Source: Silvibacterium bohemicum (GTDB lineage: Bacteria > Acidobacteriota > Terriglobia > Terriglobales > Acidobacteriaceae). From it: a DNA stretch of 64,000 bases. This document shows, in pieces, positions 1 to 8,073 of the stretch. Position numbers and translations under genes: made by a program. Position 1 is the first letter of the stretch; every line of letters starts with the position of its first letter. Under the pieces are notes generated by a model. It was given only the letters and a program-made list of their open reading frames with translations. It was not told the origin of the DNA and made no database searches. The stretch is from assembly GCF_001006305.1 (NCBI RefSeq), contig NZ_LBHJ01000004.1:620001-684000 (forward strand), in the 5' to 3' direction.

Positions 1-210
1 GCAACGCTCGTAGAACAGCTGTCCTTCTTCGGTGAGTTCGAACGATCTGGAAGTCCGGGTGACGAGGCGCACACCGAGACGGGATTCGAGAGCGGCCAAT
101 CCACGGCTCATGGCCGCCGGCGAAGAATTGAGCACCCGTGCCGCGGCGGAAAGATTTCCAGCCCGCACGATTTCGACAAATAACTGGAGTTCGGCAACTT
201 CGTCCGCCAC
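1..210 (-). CDS. LysR-family transcriptional regulator, N-terminal part (runs off the window)
   Basis: Seventy codons are visible, from the start to the left edge of the window. They encode a typical LysR winged helix-turn-helix: an ELQLFVEIVRAGNLSAAAR-type opening, then SRGLAALESRLGVRLVTRT and the wing with LTEEG. The start is a GTG with a clear AAGGAGG about seven bases upstream; no ATG in frame fits. The ligand-binding domain lies outside. It is transcribed away from the right-hand genes' direction only by position, being on the same strand as the alginate-export-type gene behind it, about 100 bases upstream. The regulated target cannot be told from here. Confidence 0.85.
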   Translation of the reverse strand, partial: MADEVAELQLFVEIVRAGNLSAAARVLNSSPAAMSRGLAALESRLGVRLVTRTSRSFELTEEGQLFYERC

Positions 211-308
211 GATTCCTGCCTCCTTCGAAGCTCGCTAGACCATCTCATTCTAGCGACTCAAAAAGGGTGGTTGTCTTTGCCAATCGGAATTCAGGAAAGC
301 CAAAGGGA

Positions 309-1802
309 TCAGAACCTGAAGGTCAGGCCGGCGTTCGCAGCGATCGGAGGATGGTTATTCACGGCGTGATTAAGGAAGCCGCCGGGCTGAAGTCCAACGA
401 GATTGAAGGCGGCGATGACATGCGGAGCGGGCGACCAGCGAATCTCCATGTCGCCCTGATCTCCAAGATACTTCGCCGTGGAGATGTGCGCAGGATTCAT
501 AAGCGCACCGCTGCCAAAGGCATAGACGCCATCATGGATCGACTCTCGCCAGTACCACTCCCACGCAATCGATCCGGTGACATTCTGTCTCAGGTGAAAC
601 TGAAGCATGGGATGTACGTCCATCAGATTTTGCGGCCCGAGAATCGGAACTACTTTAGGCGTGAAATAGGCGCCGCGCGGGAAGAGCGAATTGAATGTGC
701 CAAGCGTAGTCCCGTTCTCGCTCCTGTCGCCGCTATACACATCCGCACGTAAAAGAGGATGCGGCTGGAACCGGGCTTGGTCGAAGGTATATCCAGTCTC
801 CGTGGAGGCACTCCATGCAGCAATCGAATCGCGGCCAAAGGATCCCCACTGATAGTTGGCCTCCCAGTTGTAGTCGAGCCCCTTCGATGGCTGACGGAAG
901 GCTCTTGCACCCACAGTATGGCGAAGCTCTGTGGCAGAGCCGCGATTGTAAGTAGCGTTTTTCGTTGCAAGCACGATGTAGTACAGATCCAGCATCCCTC
1001 GCGAGAGTATTGGCGCGGGAACAGTGACATAGCTGCCCCATGTCGTCTGCTGTGCATTGGGAGCGTCATCAAAGAAGCCGATGTTATCTTCCACCGGTTT
1101 CAATGCAAACACATCCCAACGGAGATGCTCGCTTTGCGTGATCCAGCGTGCTCCGTCGAAACTGAGTTTCACATTCGGGCCTTCATTGTTGTCGAAGAGG
1201 CGGCCAGACCCCAGCACGACCTCTTGCCGGCCGAGCCGTAAACTGCTGCCGCGTTCACGGCTGACATGCGGGCCTATGTCAACAAATGCCTGATGAATAT
1301 CCCCGGCATCCTCATCGACACCGGGCCTGGGGCCGCCCATCCTGCCTGCAGCGTAGTCGAACTGCCATTCGGAGAAGAGGCGAAAATCCAGGCCGGCATG
1401 CAAATCGAAATGCGGCATTACACGGCTGAGAACGTAGCCGTTATGATCCTGAGGACCCGCGCCGAGCATCCAGTTATCGTAGTACTCATACTCTGTGCGA
1501 TACTCCAGCCCCAGAGAGATATAAGTCTGCGGATCGCCGCTCAGTCGAATGTACTTCGCGGGATCAAAGAAATCCGGATGCTGCGCGGGGCGAGCAAGAA
1601 AGCTCCAGTCCTGCTCGGCAGGAAATGGGTTCAGTGCTGGCCGGGCGGGATCGCTCACGGCGCCCGGTGGTTGGGGATCGGGAGTCTGAGCAGCGATAGG
1701 AGCGATGCTCAGCAATATCGCAACTCCGGCCGTTATTACCTGCACGCGGGCCGCGGCTTGGAGTTTTACCAGCTTCAGCGAAGGATCTTTCGAGTTCTTC
1801 AT
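309..1802 (-). CDS. alginate-export family outer-membrane beta-barrel protein
   Basis: A 497-residue protein with a Sec signal peptide (hydrophobic stretch about residues 21-38, cleavage near AAQ) followed by a long alternating-pattern barrel. Blocks such as YISLGLEYRTEYEYYDN, DLHAGLDFRLFSEWQFDY and the HQAFVDI...LRLGRQEVVLGSGRLFDNNEGPN-type region are characteristic of the alginate export (AlgE-like) porin family, and the chain ends in phenylalanine as outer-membrane barrels usually do. Start supported by GGAAGGGGAG ahead of the ATG. No alginate biosynthesis genes are near, so the true substrate is open; in acidobacteria these proteins are commonly annotated from the domain alone. It follows the LysR start region and precedes (upstream) an MDR oxidoreductase on the same strand. 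Confidence 0.8.
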   Translation of the reverse strand: MKNSKDPSLKLVKLQAAARVQVITAGVAILLSIAPIAAQTPDPQPPGAVSDPARPALNPFPAEQDWSFLARPAQHPDFFDPAKYIRLSGDPQTYISLGLEYRTEYEYYDNWMLGAGPQDHNGYVLSRVMPHFDLHAGLDFRLFSEWQFDYAAGRMGGPRPGVDEDAGDIHQAFVDIGPHVSRERGSSLRLGRQEVVLGSGRLFDNNEGPNVKLSFDGARWITQSEHLRWDVFALKPVEDNIGFFDDAPNAQQTTWGSYVTVPAPILSRGMLDLYYIVLATKNATYNRGSATELRHTVGARAFRQPSKGLDYNWEANYQWGSFGRDSIAAWSASTETGYTFDQARFQPHPLLRADVYSGDRSENGTTLGTFNSLFPRGAYFTPKVVPILGPQNLMDVHPMLQFHLRQNVTGSIAWEWYWRESIHDGVYAFGSGALMNPAHISTAKYLGDQGDMEIRWSPAPHVIAAFNLVGLQPGGFLNHAVNNHPPIAANAGLTFRF

Positions 1803-1875
1803 AGCCGATCTCCCCTTCCTTCAATTGGTCCCCAAGAGACGATGAGTTCGTGAATGCGGAGACTGCTCGCCCGGT

Positions 1876-2847
1876 TCAGTGCGGTTTCAACACCATGCGT
1901 CCATGCTCACCGTTGGCCACCCGTTCATAGGCATTCCGCGCGTGGTTCAACGGTATGGTGTCTGCGATCATCGGTGGAAGGTACGCGCCCGTCTCAAAAC
2001 CGGGGCGCAACTTCTCCAGGATGCGGGCTGTGGCCGTCAGATCGAACTTCAACGAATCCACGCCAAACAACTGGGACTCATTATGGTAGAAGTCCACGAG
2101 GTCCATGCTTACTCGCCGCATTGGTGGAGAGGTAATCTCAATCTGCCGCCCGCGATGCGCAAGGAGTTCGAGTCCAACCTGAAACAGCGAGCCCCCAGCC
2201 GTATTCAGGACCACATCAGCACCACGGCCGGAATTGAAGGATCGGAGGGTAGAGGGCAGTTCCGGATCGCCAGAATCGAGTTGCACGTCGGCAAGCCCCA
2301 CGACTGGGGAGCTGGCAGGCGAGCCCGCACGGTTGATGGCAATAACCCGCGCTCCCAGATTCTTCGCAATCTGAACAGCCGCTCCACCGACACCACCCGT
2401 AGCTCCAAAGATGGCCACGGTCTCGCCATGCATCAATCGGGCATACGCGACCAGCGCGCACCACGCGGCCACAAAGGTCACACCCACTGCACCTGCTTCC
2501 ACATGCGACAACCTCTCGGGCTTTAGAGCGAGACTCGCGACCGGAACCTGGATGCATTCCGCATGCGTTCCGTCTCTGGTGAATCCCACATCCCCACCCG
2601 AGCCCCATACCGCGCGGTCGATCCACTTCTTCGGTCCGTCCACTACGACGCCGGAATAGTCCCTTCCGGGTATGCGAGGCAAGGTTGTCTGCGACATGCG
2701 TCCGGCGACATTTTTCAAATCGCTGGGGTTCACCGACGCGGCCTCGATGCGCACGATTGCGCTGTTTGCATCCGCTTGCGGCAGCGGCCGTTCCGCGAGA
2801 TGAAGCTGCGATGGACTTCCGAATTCTTTGAACTCGATTACCTGCAT
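1876..2847 (-). CDS. NAD(P)H:quinone-oxidoreductase-like MDR protein (zinc-free)
   Basis: A 323-residue medium-chain dehydrogenase/reductase. The N-terminal GroES-like half carries EAASVNPSDLKNVAGRM and IPGRDYSGVV; the Rossmann half carries the cofactor loop IFGATGGVGGAAVQIAKNLGA at about residues 145-165, which resembles NADPH-binding quinone reductases. The catalytic and structural zinc ligands of alcohol dehydrogenases are not evident, so a quinone reductase or enoyl reductase role is likelier than an alcohol dehydrogenase. The start has GGAGC seven to eight bases upstream and overlaps the end of the XapX gene by 10 bases, so the two are probably cotranscribed and translationally coupled. 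Substrate unknown. Confidence 0.8.
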   Translation of the reverse strand: MQVIEFKEFGSPSQLHLAERPLPQADANSAIVRIEAASVNPSDLKNVAGRMSQTTLPRIPGRDYSGVVVDGPKKWIDRAVWGSGGDVGFTRDGTHAECIQVPVASLALKPERLSHVEAGAVGVTFVAAWCALVAYARLMHGETVAIFGATGGVGGAAVQIAKNLGARVIAINRAGSPASSPVVGLADVQLDSGDPELPSTLRSFNSGRGADVVLNTAGGSLFQVGLELLAHRGRQIEITSPPMRRVSMDLVDFYHNESQLFGVDSLKFDLTATARILEKLRPGFETGAYLPPMIADTIPLNHARNAYERVANGEHGRMVLKPH

Positions 2848-3065
2848 GACTTTGCTCCATTGATTGAGCTCTGAACTCCATCGGCGATCTTAGAGGCATC
2901 CTGAGGTTGCCGCGTGAGCGCTCGCTCCGCCGCGATATAACCGACGCTCATTGCAACCACAAGCAGGGAGCCGAGCAGAGCGTTCGGCGCGGGAGATGGA
3001 ATTTTCACCAGGCGGCAAACTGCCCCGATCGCGAATGCGAGCACAAATCCTAGAAGTACTCTCAT
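2838..3065 (-). CDS. XapX domain (DUF1427-like) small membrane protein
   Basis: A 75-residue protein with two hydrophobic segments (residues about 2-17 and 27-47) joined by a short loop VKIPSPAPNALLGSL, the signature of the XapX/DUF1427 family, in which a conserved P-x-P-x-P-loop separates two helices. The C-terminal 25 residues are polar. An ideal GGAGG ribosome site precedes the ATG. It is the first gene of a two-gene unit with the MDR oxidoreductase, with overlapping ends. Family function is not established; the name comes from a gene in xanthosine-utilisation neighbourhoods, and nothing here suggests purine metabolism. Confidence 0.75.
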   Translation of the reverse strand: MRVLLGFVLAFAIGAVCRLVKIPSPAPNALLGSLLVVAMSVGYIAAERALTRQPQDASKIADGVQSSINGAKSCR

Positions 3066-3482
3066 ATGCCTTGCCTCCAGCGGTGTTGCTTCTTACCGCT
3101 GATGTGAGATTAGGCGGGCAGTGCTCGCATGAGTAGACAGGAAAGGTTCATAGCTGCTTTTCATATTCAGCAAAGATCCTCAGATGACAGATGTTCACTA
3201 CTGTCGGCAATGGCGTCCCATGGAGGTCCGACCTTGGGAGCTTGGTGGTGTGGCTCAGCTATCCGCCGTTATTGATACTTTCCCCATGGCTATTGGCCCG
3301 AGCCCGGCGAAGGCATCGTCAAGTCGTGAACGATGTTCTATCTCAGCTAGGGAAACAGATTTCAGTCGCGGCGGAAGTATCTGCATCCTAAGATGATTGA
3401 ACCTTAAGCTTAAAGCGCTGCTCGTTTCCACAACAGTATCGCGATCTCATCCAGACTCGAGACAGGAAGACGGAGGGAACAT
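3066..3482. other. divergent intergenic region between the XapX gene and the SnoaL-like gene
   Basis: About 420 bases. Small ORFs on the plus strand (one encodes a single possible hydrophobic helix flanked by arginines) lack a ribosome site and recognisable domains, so I do not call them. It must hold the promoters of both flanking genes, but I cannot pick convincing -35/-10 pairs. Confidence 0.4.
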
Positions 3483-4121
3483 ATGCAGGGTGAATTCAAA
3501 ACCGATCGGCGCAGCTTTCTCGCGACAGCAGCAGCGGCGGCTGGTTCAGCTATCACGGTTGGACTGTGCGACGCTGATGCCCATGACCAGGGAGACGGAG
3601 GCCGGCCACAACCCACGACTGCGTCCCCTCTTTCTTTTGATAACCTCTATGACACTTCCATCCTGGCTACAACGCTGAAAGGCGAGGCGGCTGATCGCCT
3701 CGCACTACGCAGACTTGTCGATGCATGGGCTCACTGTGCCGATAGGAGACTTGCTGAACAGCAGTCAAACCTGTTCGTGCCGGATGGGACAATCCTGAAC
3801 TATGAGGGGGATCCCAACACTCACCAGCCAAACTCAACAATCAAAGGCAGGACGGCTATCCGCTCTGCTCTAGCGGTCCTCAATACGTTCACGGTCACCT
3901 TGCATATGAATGGGCAGAGTGACGTGATGATCCGAGGGGATCACGCCATCGGTGAGACCTATTGTCTGGTCCATCAATTCACGATGCAGAACGATCAGCG
4001 CAAGTGCCAGACCCTTGGGATCCGCTACTACGACCAGTTTCTTCGTCAGGAGAACCGTTGGTACTTCGCGGAAAGAAAACTGATCATTGATTGGTCCGAT
4101 AGTCGTATGTCCACTCCATAA
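3483..4121 (+). CDS. Tat-exported SnoaL-like (NTF2 fold) protein
   Basis: A 212-residue protein. The N-terminus has a twin-arginine motif DRRSFLA followed by an alanine-rich hydrophobic segment (about residues 11-28), so export by Tat is likely. From about residue 60 the sequence fits the SnoaL-like NTF2 superfamily: LRRLVDAWAHCADRR, LFVPDGTILNYEG, IKGRTAIRSAL and a later RWYFAERKLIIDW strand. Members include isomerases, hydroxylases and dehydratases, many of unknown activity. GGAGGG lies six bases before the ATG. It stands alone between a divergent promoter region and the convergent sigma-54 activator gene. Confidence 0.75.
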   Translation: MQGEFKTDRRSFLATAAAAAGSAITVGLCDADAHDQGDGGRPQPTTASPLSFDNLYDTSILATTLKGEAADRLALRRLVDAWAHCADRRLAEQQSNLFVPDGTILNYEGDPNTHQPNSTIKGRTAIRSALAVLNTFTVTLHMNGQSDVMIRGDHAIGETYCLVHQFTMQNDQRKCQTLGIRYYDQFLRQENRWYFAERKLIIDWSDSRMSTP

Positions 4122-4162
4122 ATGCAATCTCCGAAGGGCTACCTTTTCTGGAGGATTTATGG

Positions 4163-5332
4163 CTAGAAGCGGGGCGCCCCAGAGACGGAAGGAATCGGAC
4201 CATTCTTGCGGGAAGACGCAGGACGGCTGATCCGAAACTTCCGCATTTTGTAGACCAGCGAAGTCCGCTTCATTCCTAGCCGCTCTGCAGCACCGTTGCG
4301 GCCCCCGACTATCCAGTTGCTGGCTTCGAGTACATGCAGAATGTGGTCTCGCTCCAATTCTTTAAGGCCCGTCATTGGCAGGTTAGACCTTTCAGGAATA
4401 CTGAACCGGTCCAACTCGGAAACCGGCGCGCGCAAGATCGTGTGAGGCGAGAGGATTACGGCACGCTCGATAAAATTCTGCAGCTCGCGAACATTTCCGG
4501 GCCATCGATACCGGACCAGCGCTTCCATTGTCTCTGAAGGAATCTCGTCGATCCCTTTCTTCATTCGCCGTGCGTACTCCTGTATAAAGTGTCGAACCAG
4601 CTTCGGAATATCCTCAGTACGCTGGCGCAATGCTGGAACGTGGATCGGAAATACCTTCAGCCGATAATAAAGATCCTCCCGAAACGTCCCGTGTTTGACC
4701 ATGGCAGTCAAATCGCGATGCGTGGCCGCGATCAGGCGGACATTCACCTTGTGCGTGTAATTGCTGCCCAGTCTCTCGAACTCTTGCTCCTGCAGGACTC
4801 GCAGCAGTTTTGCTTGGAGCTCCGGAGGAATGTCTCCGACTTCGTCAAGGAAGAGTGTGCCCTTGTCGGCTAGTTCGAAGCGTCCCGTCTTTCGTGCAAT
4901 TGCTCCGGTGAACGCTCCTCGTTCATGTCCAAACAGCTCGCTTTCGAGGAGCCCGAGCGGAATTGCAGCGCAGTTCAATTTGACGAAGGCACGCTCGCGG
5001 CGCCGGCTGAGGTTGTGGATAGCGCGCGCGATAAGTTCTTTACCGGTTCCTGTCTCGCCTTGGATCAGCACGCTCGAATCCGTAGGCGCCACCACGGAAA
5101 CCAAGTCCAACGTGGTCTTCAACGCGGAACTTTCCCCGATGATTTTTCGAAACTCGGTGCGAGTCTCCTCTTCAAGGAAGAGTCTTTGTTTTATCTCTCT
5201 ATCCTGAACCCCTATTGCATTTTCGTAGCCCAACTCGCTCTCAAGATCGACCGGCACCCGGCGATCATTCACAGCGCATTCCAAAGCTTGTTGGGAAATC
5301 TGATCTAGGCACCCTGGTGTACTTTCGATCAT
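4163..5332 (-). CDS. sigma-54-dependent transcriptional activator (AAA+, Fis-type HTH)
   Basis: From the chosen ATG the protein has 389 residues. Walker A GETGTGKE (about 92-99), the sigma-54 contact loop GAFTGA (139-144), Walker B LFLDEVGD (160-167) and an arginine-finger region are all present, and the C-terminus has a Fis-type helix-turn-helix (NGAAERLGMKRTSLVYKMRKF). The first 60 residues show no receiver, GAF or PAS domain, so signal input is probably through a partner or another mechanism. The open frame extends 82 codons further upstream, but that part is low-complexity, overlaps the DoxX gene and lacks a ribosome site; GGAG precedes the ATG used here. No -24/-12 promoter was recognised nearby. 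Confidence 0.85.
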   Translation of the reverse strand: MIESTPGCLDQISQQALECAVNDRRVPVDLESELGYENAIGVQDREIKQRLFLEEETRTEFRKIIGESSALKTTLDLVSVVAPTDSSVLIQGETGTGKELIARAIHNLSRRRERAFVKLNCAAIPLGLLESELFGHERGAFTGAIARKTGRFELADKGTLFLDEVGDIPPELQAKLLRVLQEQEFERLGSNYTHKVNVRLIAATHRDLTAMVKHGTFREDLYYRLKVFPIHVPALRQRTEDIPKLVRHFIQEYARRMKKGIDEIPSETMEALVRYRWPGNVRELQNFIERAVILSPHTILRAPVSELDRFSIPERSNLPMTGLKELERDHILHVLEASNWIVGGRNGAAERLGMKRTSLVYKMRKFRISRPASSRKNGPIPSVSGAPRF

Positions 5333-5516
5333 AAAGTGTCTCCGAGGCTCATCTTGGCGCCCGCAGCAGTTGAACATTCGAGCGTACAAACTGAGTGTGG
5401 AATGACCTTTGGTCATGCGCAACCGCAAATCGACGCTCGCAGGGCCGCTGTGTTGAGGGTGGCGAACGCGGATGCCGGGGCAAGAAAGGCTATGTTTTTG
5501 AGGGGATAAAAAGCAT

Positions 5517-5897
5517 CTAGCGCTGGGGGATCTCAAAATGCTTTCGGCCGAACATACGTGCATCAACGGACCATGCACCCGGTCCGATCATTGCCAACGT
5601 TGCGCCTAACGCCGCCAGCATGATGGGAATTGCACCGCTGCCGCTACCGGAAAAAGCGATCCACACTTCAACCACCGCGATTGCCGTTCCGCAGAGAGGT
5701 GTCCATAAGCCAATGAGCAGAAGTATCCCTGCACCTGCCCCAATCATGTGCGGAAGGGCTAAGGTAAACTGCGGAGCTTCCTTGAGGTGCTCCAACCCTG
5801 AGCAGAACAGGAACGCCGCAGTGACCACACGCTGGAGAAGTAAGCCTCTGCCCGGCCAACTATTTGGAAATGCGGAGAAGAGACGTTGCAAGAGCAC
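5517..5897 (-). CDS. DoxX-family integral membrane protein
   Basis: A 126-residue protein with four predicted membrane segments: RVVTAAFLFCSGLEHL, MIGAGAGILLLIGLW, GTAIAVVEVWIAFSG and IPIMLAALGATLAMIGPGAWSVDARMFG. The closing GPGxxSxD(A)xxFG is the DoxX family's typical end. It begins with GTG; there is a purine-rich GGCGGAAAAAGGG just upstream. The family is linked to terminal oxidases or to small-molecule and sulfur stress, but the exact role here is unknown. It sits upstream of the sigma-54 activator on the same strand, about 185 bases away. Confidence 0.75.
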   Translation of the reverse strand: MLLQRLFSAFPNSWPGRGLLLQRVVTAAFLFCSGLEHLKEAPQFTLALPHMIGAGAGILLLIGLWTPLCGTAIAVVEVWIAFSGSGSGAIPIMLAALGATLAMIGPGAWSVDARMFGRKHFEIPQR

Positions 5898-5981
5898 CCC
5901 TTTTTCCGCCTTCAGCTTACAGTAGCCGCGATAAGCTCAAAACGCCCGAACGAGGCTCTTCGCCCCCTCCATTTGGGGGAT

Positions 5982-6611
5982 CTATAGCTCGATGATTCCT
6001 CGCTTCAATCCGATCGTGACAGCATGTGCCCGGTCCTTGGCGTCAAGCTTCGAGAGTATGTTCGCAACGTAGCTTTTCACGCTGGCTTCGCCAATCGATA
6101 GCAGATCCGCAATCTCTTTATTGGCGTTCCCGCCAGCGATCAGCCGCAGCACATCAATTTCCCGCGGGGTGAGATCGTCCCTGGGATGATCCACCAGCTC
6201 TACAGCAATCTCCTGAGGGATGCGCCGCTGTCCGGCATGAACCGCTCGAATGGTCTCGAGGAGTTCACGGTGCACCTGTCTCTTTAACAAATAACCTCGG
6301 GCACCCGCCTTAATCGCGCGCACCACTTGAATATCGCCGCTATACGTTGTCAGAACGATGACCTTTGCATCCGGAAACTCTCTTTGAATCTGGCTAAGGC
6401 TCTCGATGCCGTTCAAGCCGGGTAGCTGGATGTCCATCAGCGTCACATCCGGCCGGCAGGCGCGAAACTTCTCGATGGCTTCCTCCCCACTGGAAGCTTC
6501 CGCGACCAGCTTCATGTCATCCTCGGTATTGACGAGCGCGGCGATCCCTTTGCGAAGAAGGGGGTGATCGTCCACCGTAAGAATTCGAATCAGGCTAGGG
6601 TCGATGCTCAT
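5982..6611 (-). CDS. NarL/FixJ-family response regulator
   Basis: A 209-residue two-domain regulator. Receiver domain: acidic pair D14-D15, phospho-acceptor D60 in DVTLMDIQLPG, the T/S switch in VIVLTTYS and the conserved lysine in GYLLKRQ. A LuxR-type helix-turn-helix follows (LTPREIDVLRLIAGG ... NKEIADLLSIGEASVKSYV, about residues 150-190). The open frame extends upstream, but the ATG used here sits at the end of the histidine kinase gene with a 17-base overlap, as expected for a coupled pair. Signal and targets are unknown. Confidence 0.9.
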   Translation of the reverse strand: MSIDPSLIRILTVDDHPLLRKGIAALVNTEDDMKLVAEASSGEEAIEKFRACRPDVTLMDIQLPGLNGIESLSQIQREFPDAKVIVLTTYSGDIQVVRAIKAGARGYLLKRQVHRELLETIRAVHAGQRRIPQEIAVELVDHPRDDLTPREIDVLRLIAGGNANKEIADLLSIGEASVKSYVANILSKLDAKDRAHAVTIGLKRGIIEL

Positions 6612-7974
6612 GATTTTCGGTCCTTTGAAACACCCGGAATCCAGAGCGTCCCGGCGTCTTTTCGTAGGCCAGCGAAGCAGCAACGGCCAGTTGAACTTCT
6701 GTCCCCGCGCCCGCCTGGCTCCAAACATCCAGTTTCGCACCGATTTGCTGTGCCCGCTCTCGAACGCCTGGCAGGCCCCAGTGCCCGGCGCGTCTGCCTT
6801 CCTCGAGTGTGTGCGCGTCCATGCCTTTTCCATCGTCCCGCACACGCAACCGGAACTGATGGTCGTCGTAGAGAATCTCTGCCTCGATCCGCCTCGCCTG
6901 CGCATGCCGGAAAGCATTGCGCAATACCTCCCGCGCAATGCGATAGCTCTCATCCCGGATGACCGGAGTCAACGCTCGTTGCTGACCCTCGACAGTAAGT
7001 CCGAAGGTTGGAGAATCATGTTCTCCACTTCGCGAGGCCGTCAATTTCTCTCCAGTTAACTTGATGAGCTGTGCGAGATCATCGTCCGTCGTCGCTGTGC
7101 TTCGCAAGTCGGCGATGGCGTCCTGGCTCTCGGTGATCGCCTGCTCCGTTCCCATAATCGCGCCATCGAGAGCTTGCAGGGCTTCATCCGGCCGCTTCTG
7201 GAACATGTTGCGGGCCGCCTGAACCTCAAACATCAATCCATGCAGGCTCTGAAGCAGGCTGTCGTGCAGTTCGCGCGCGATACGTGTGCGCTCGCTGACA
7301 CGTTCTTCCAGACGAAGCTCAACGATGCGCCGCGTTATGGCCCAGCCAAAGAAAGCGGCGATGAAAAACGTAGAGATCGCCGTTAGCGGAACGATAAAAA
7401 GAATCTGCCGCCGCACGCTTCCCATTTTCAAAACGGCCTGTGCAAGTTCTCCGTTGGCTTGTTGTTGAATGCTGCCGACCAATACTGAGGTCTGAGTCTC
7501 GATCGGTTTCAGTTCGTTGTCTAATCGGCGTTGCACCGTTCCCCACTCGCCCGACTCCGCTAAGTCGTTAATAGCGTCGAGTTGTGCCGGCAAAGCAACT
7601 TCGATTGTTTCCAGCGTTGGTAAGAATGCCGAATCTACTTGCGTTCCGGGCGGCTGGTTAGCGGAAACGGCCATTCTCGCTTGTCGAACCTGTTCCTGGA
7701 GAACCCAGCGCAATGGCTTGGCTGCAGTGGCCAGATGCTGTGCATCGCCGGATCGTACAAGGTCGTCCAGGCATTGATGGAACGAGAGAACGCCTACTTG
7801 AAGTCGCAGCACCGCAATCAGTTGTTGATTCGCGCCGGTGAGTCGATCGGTCTGGATGCTGGCTCGATGAAACTGCCAGATGACAAGAGCGTTGCCGGCA
7901 AGAATAAGAGCGATTAACAGGGCGAAAGCAAGCGTGAGCCTAGGACCAATCTTGAAATAATCTGCTGATTTCAT
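6595..7974 (-). CDS. NarL-type sensor histidine kinase
   Basis: A 459-residue membrane kinase. First membrane helix about residues 13-34, a periplasmic helical sensor of about 150 residues of the four-helix-bundle kind, second helix about 190-213, then a HisKA_3 dimerisation domain with the phospho-acceptor H237 in ARELHDSLLQSLHG. The ATPase domain has REVLRNAFRHA (N box), DDGKGMD and GHWGLPGVRERAQQIGA. GAGGAAG precedes the ATG. It is the partner of the response regulator whose gene overlaps its 3' end. The cysteine-poor periplasmic domain gives no hint of the ligand. Confidence 0.9.
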   Translation of the reverse strand: MKSADYFKIGPRLTLAFALLIALILAGNALVIWQFHRASIQTDRLTGANQQLIAVLRLQVGVLSFHQCLDDLVRSGDAQHLATAAKPLRWVLQEQVRQARMAVSANQPPGTQVDSAFLPTLETIEVALPAQLDAINDLAESGEWGTVQRRLDNELKPIETQTSVLVGSIQQQANGELAQAVLKMGSVRRQILFIVPLTAISTFFIAAFFGWAITRRIVELRLEERVSERTRIARELHDSLLQSLHGLMFEVQAARNMFQKRPDEALQALDGAIMGTEQAITESQDAIADLRSTATTDDDLAQLIKLTGEKLTASRSGEHDSPTFGLTVEGQQRALTPVIRDESYRIAREVLRNAFRHAQARRIEAEILYDDHQFRLRVRDDGKGMDAHTLEEGRRAGHWGLPGVRERAQQIGAKLDVWSQAGAGTEVQLAVAASLAYEKTPGRSGFRVFQRTENHEHRP

Positions 7975-8073
7975 TCAAGCCCCGCTTCCTCAAGAAGCTT
8001 TCCCCTGGCGGCGGTTCTTTCCGCGCATGAGAATATTCATCCTACGAAACACAATGCTAAAGGTAATTTACTT

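Noticed and set aside
138-1853. Several long plus-strand frames opposite the alginate-export-type gene
   Set aside because: They lack ribosome sites, have arginine/serine-rich composition and no domains; the minus-strand gene explains the region.
3184-3396. Two overlapping plus-strand ORFs, one with a possible membrane helix
   Set aside because: No ribosome site, odd composition, no family resemblance; likely chance frames in an intergenic region.
5333-5578. Upstream extension of the sigma-54 activator frame
   Set aside because: Overlaps the DoxX gene, has no ribosome site and does not resemble any regulatory domain.
6612-6953. N-terminal extension of the response regulator frame
   Set aside because: It lies antiparallel to nothing useful but inside the histidine kinase gene in another frame and is rich in arginine; the receiver domain starts normally at the ATG used.
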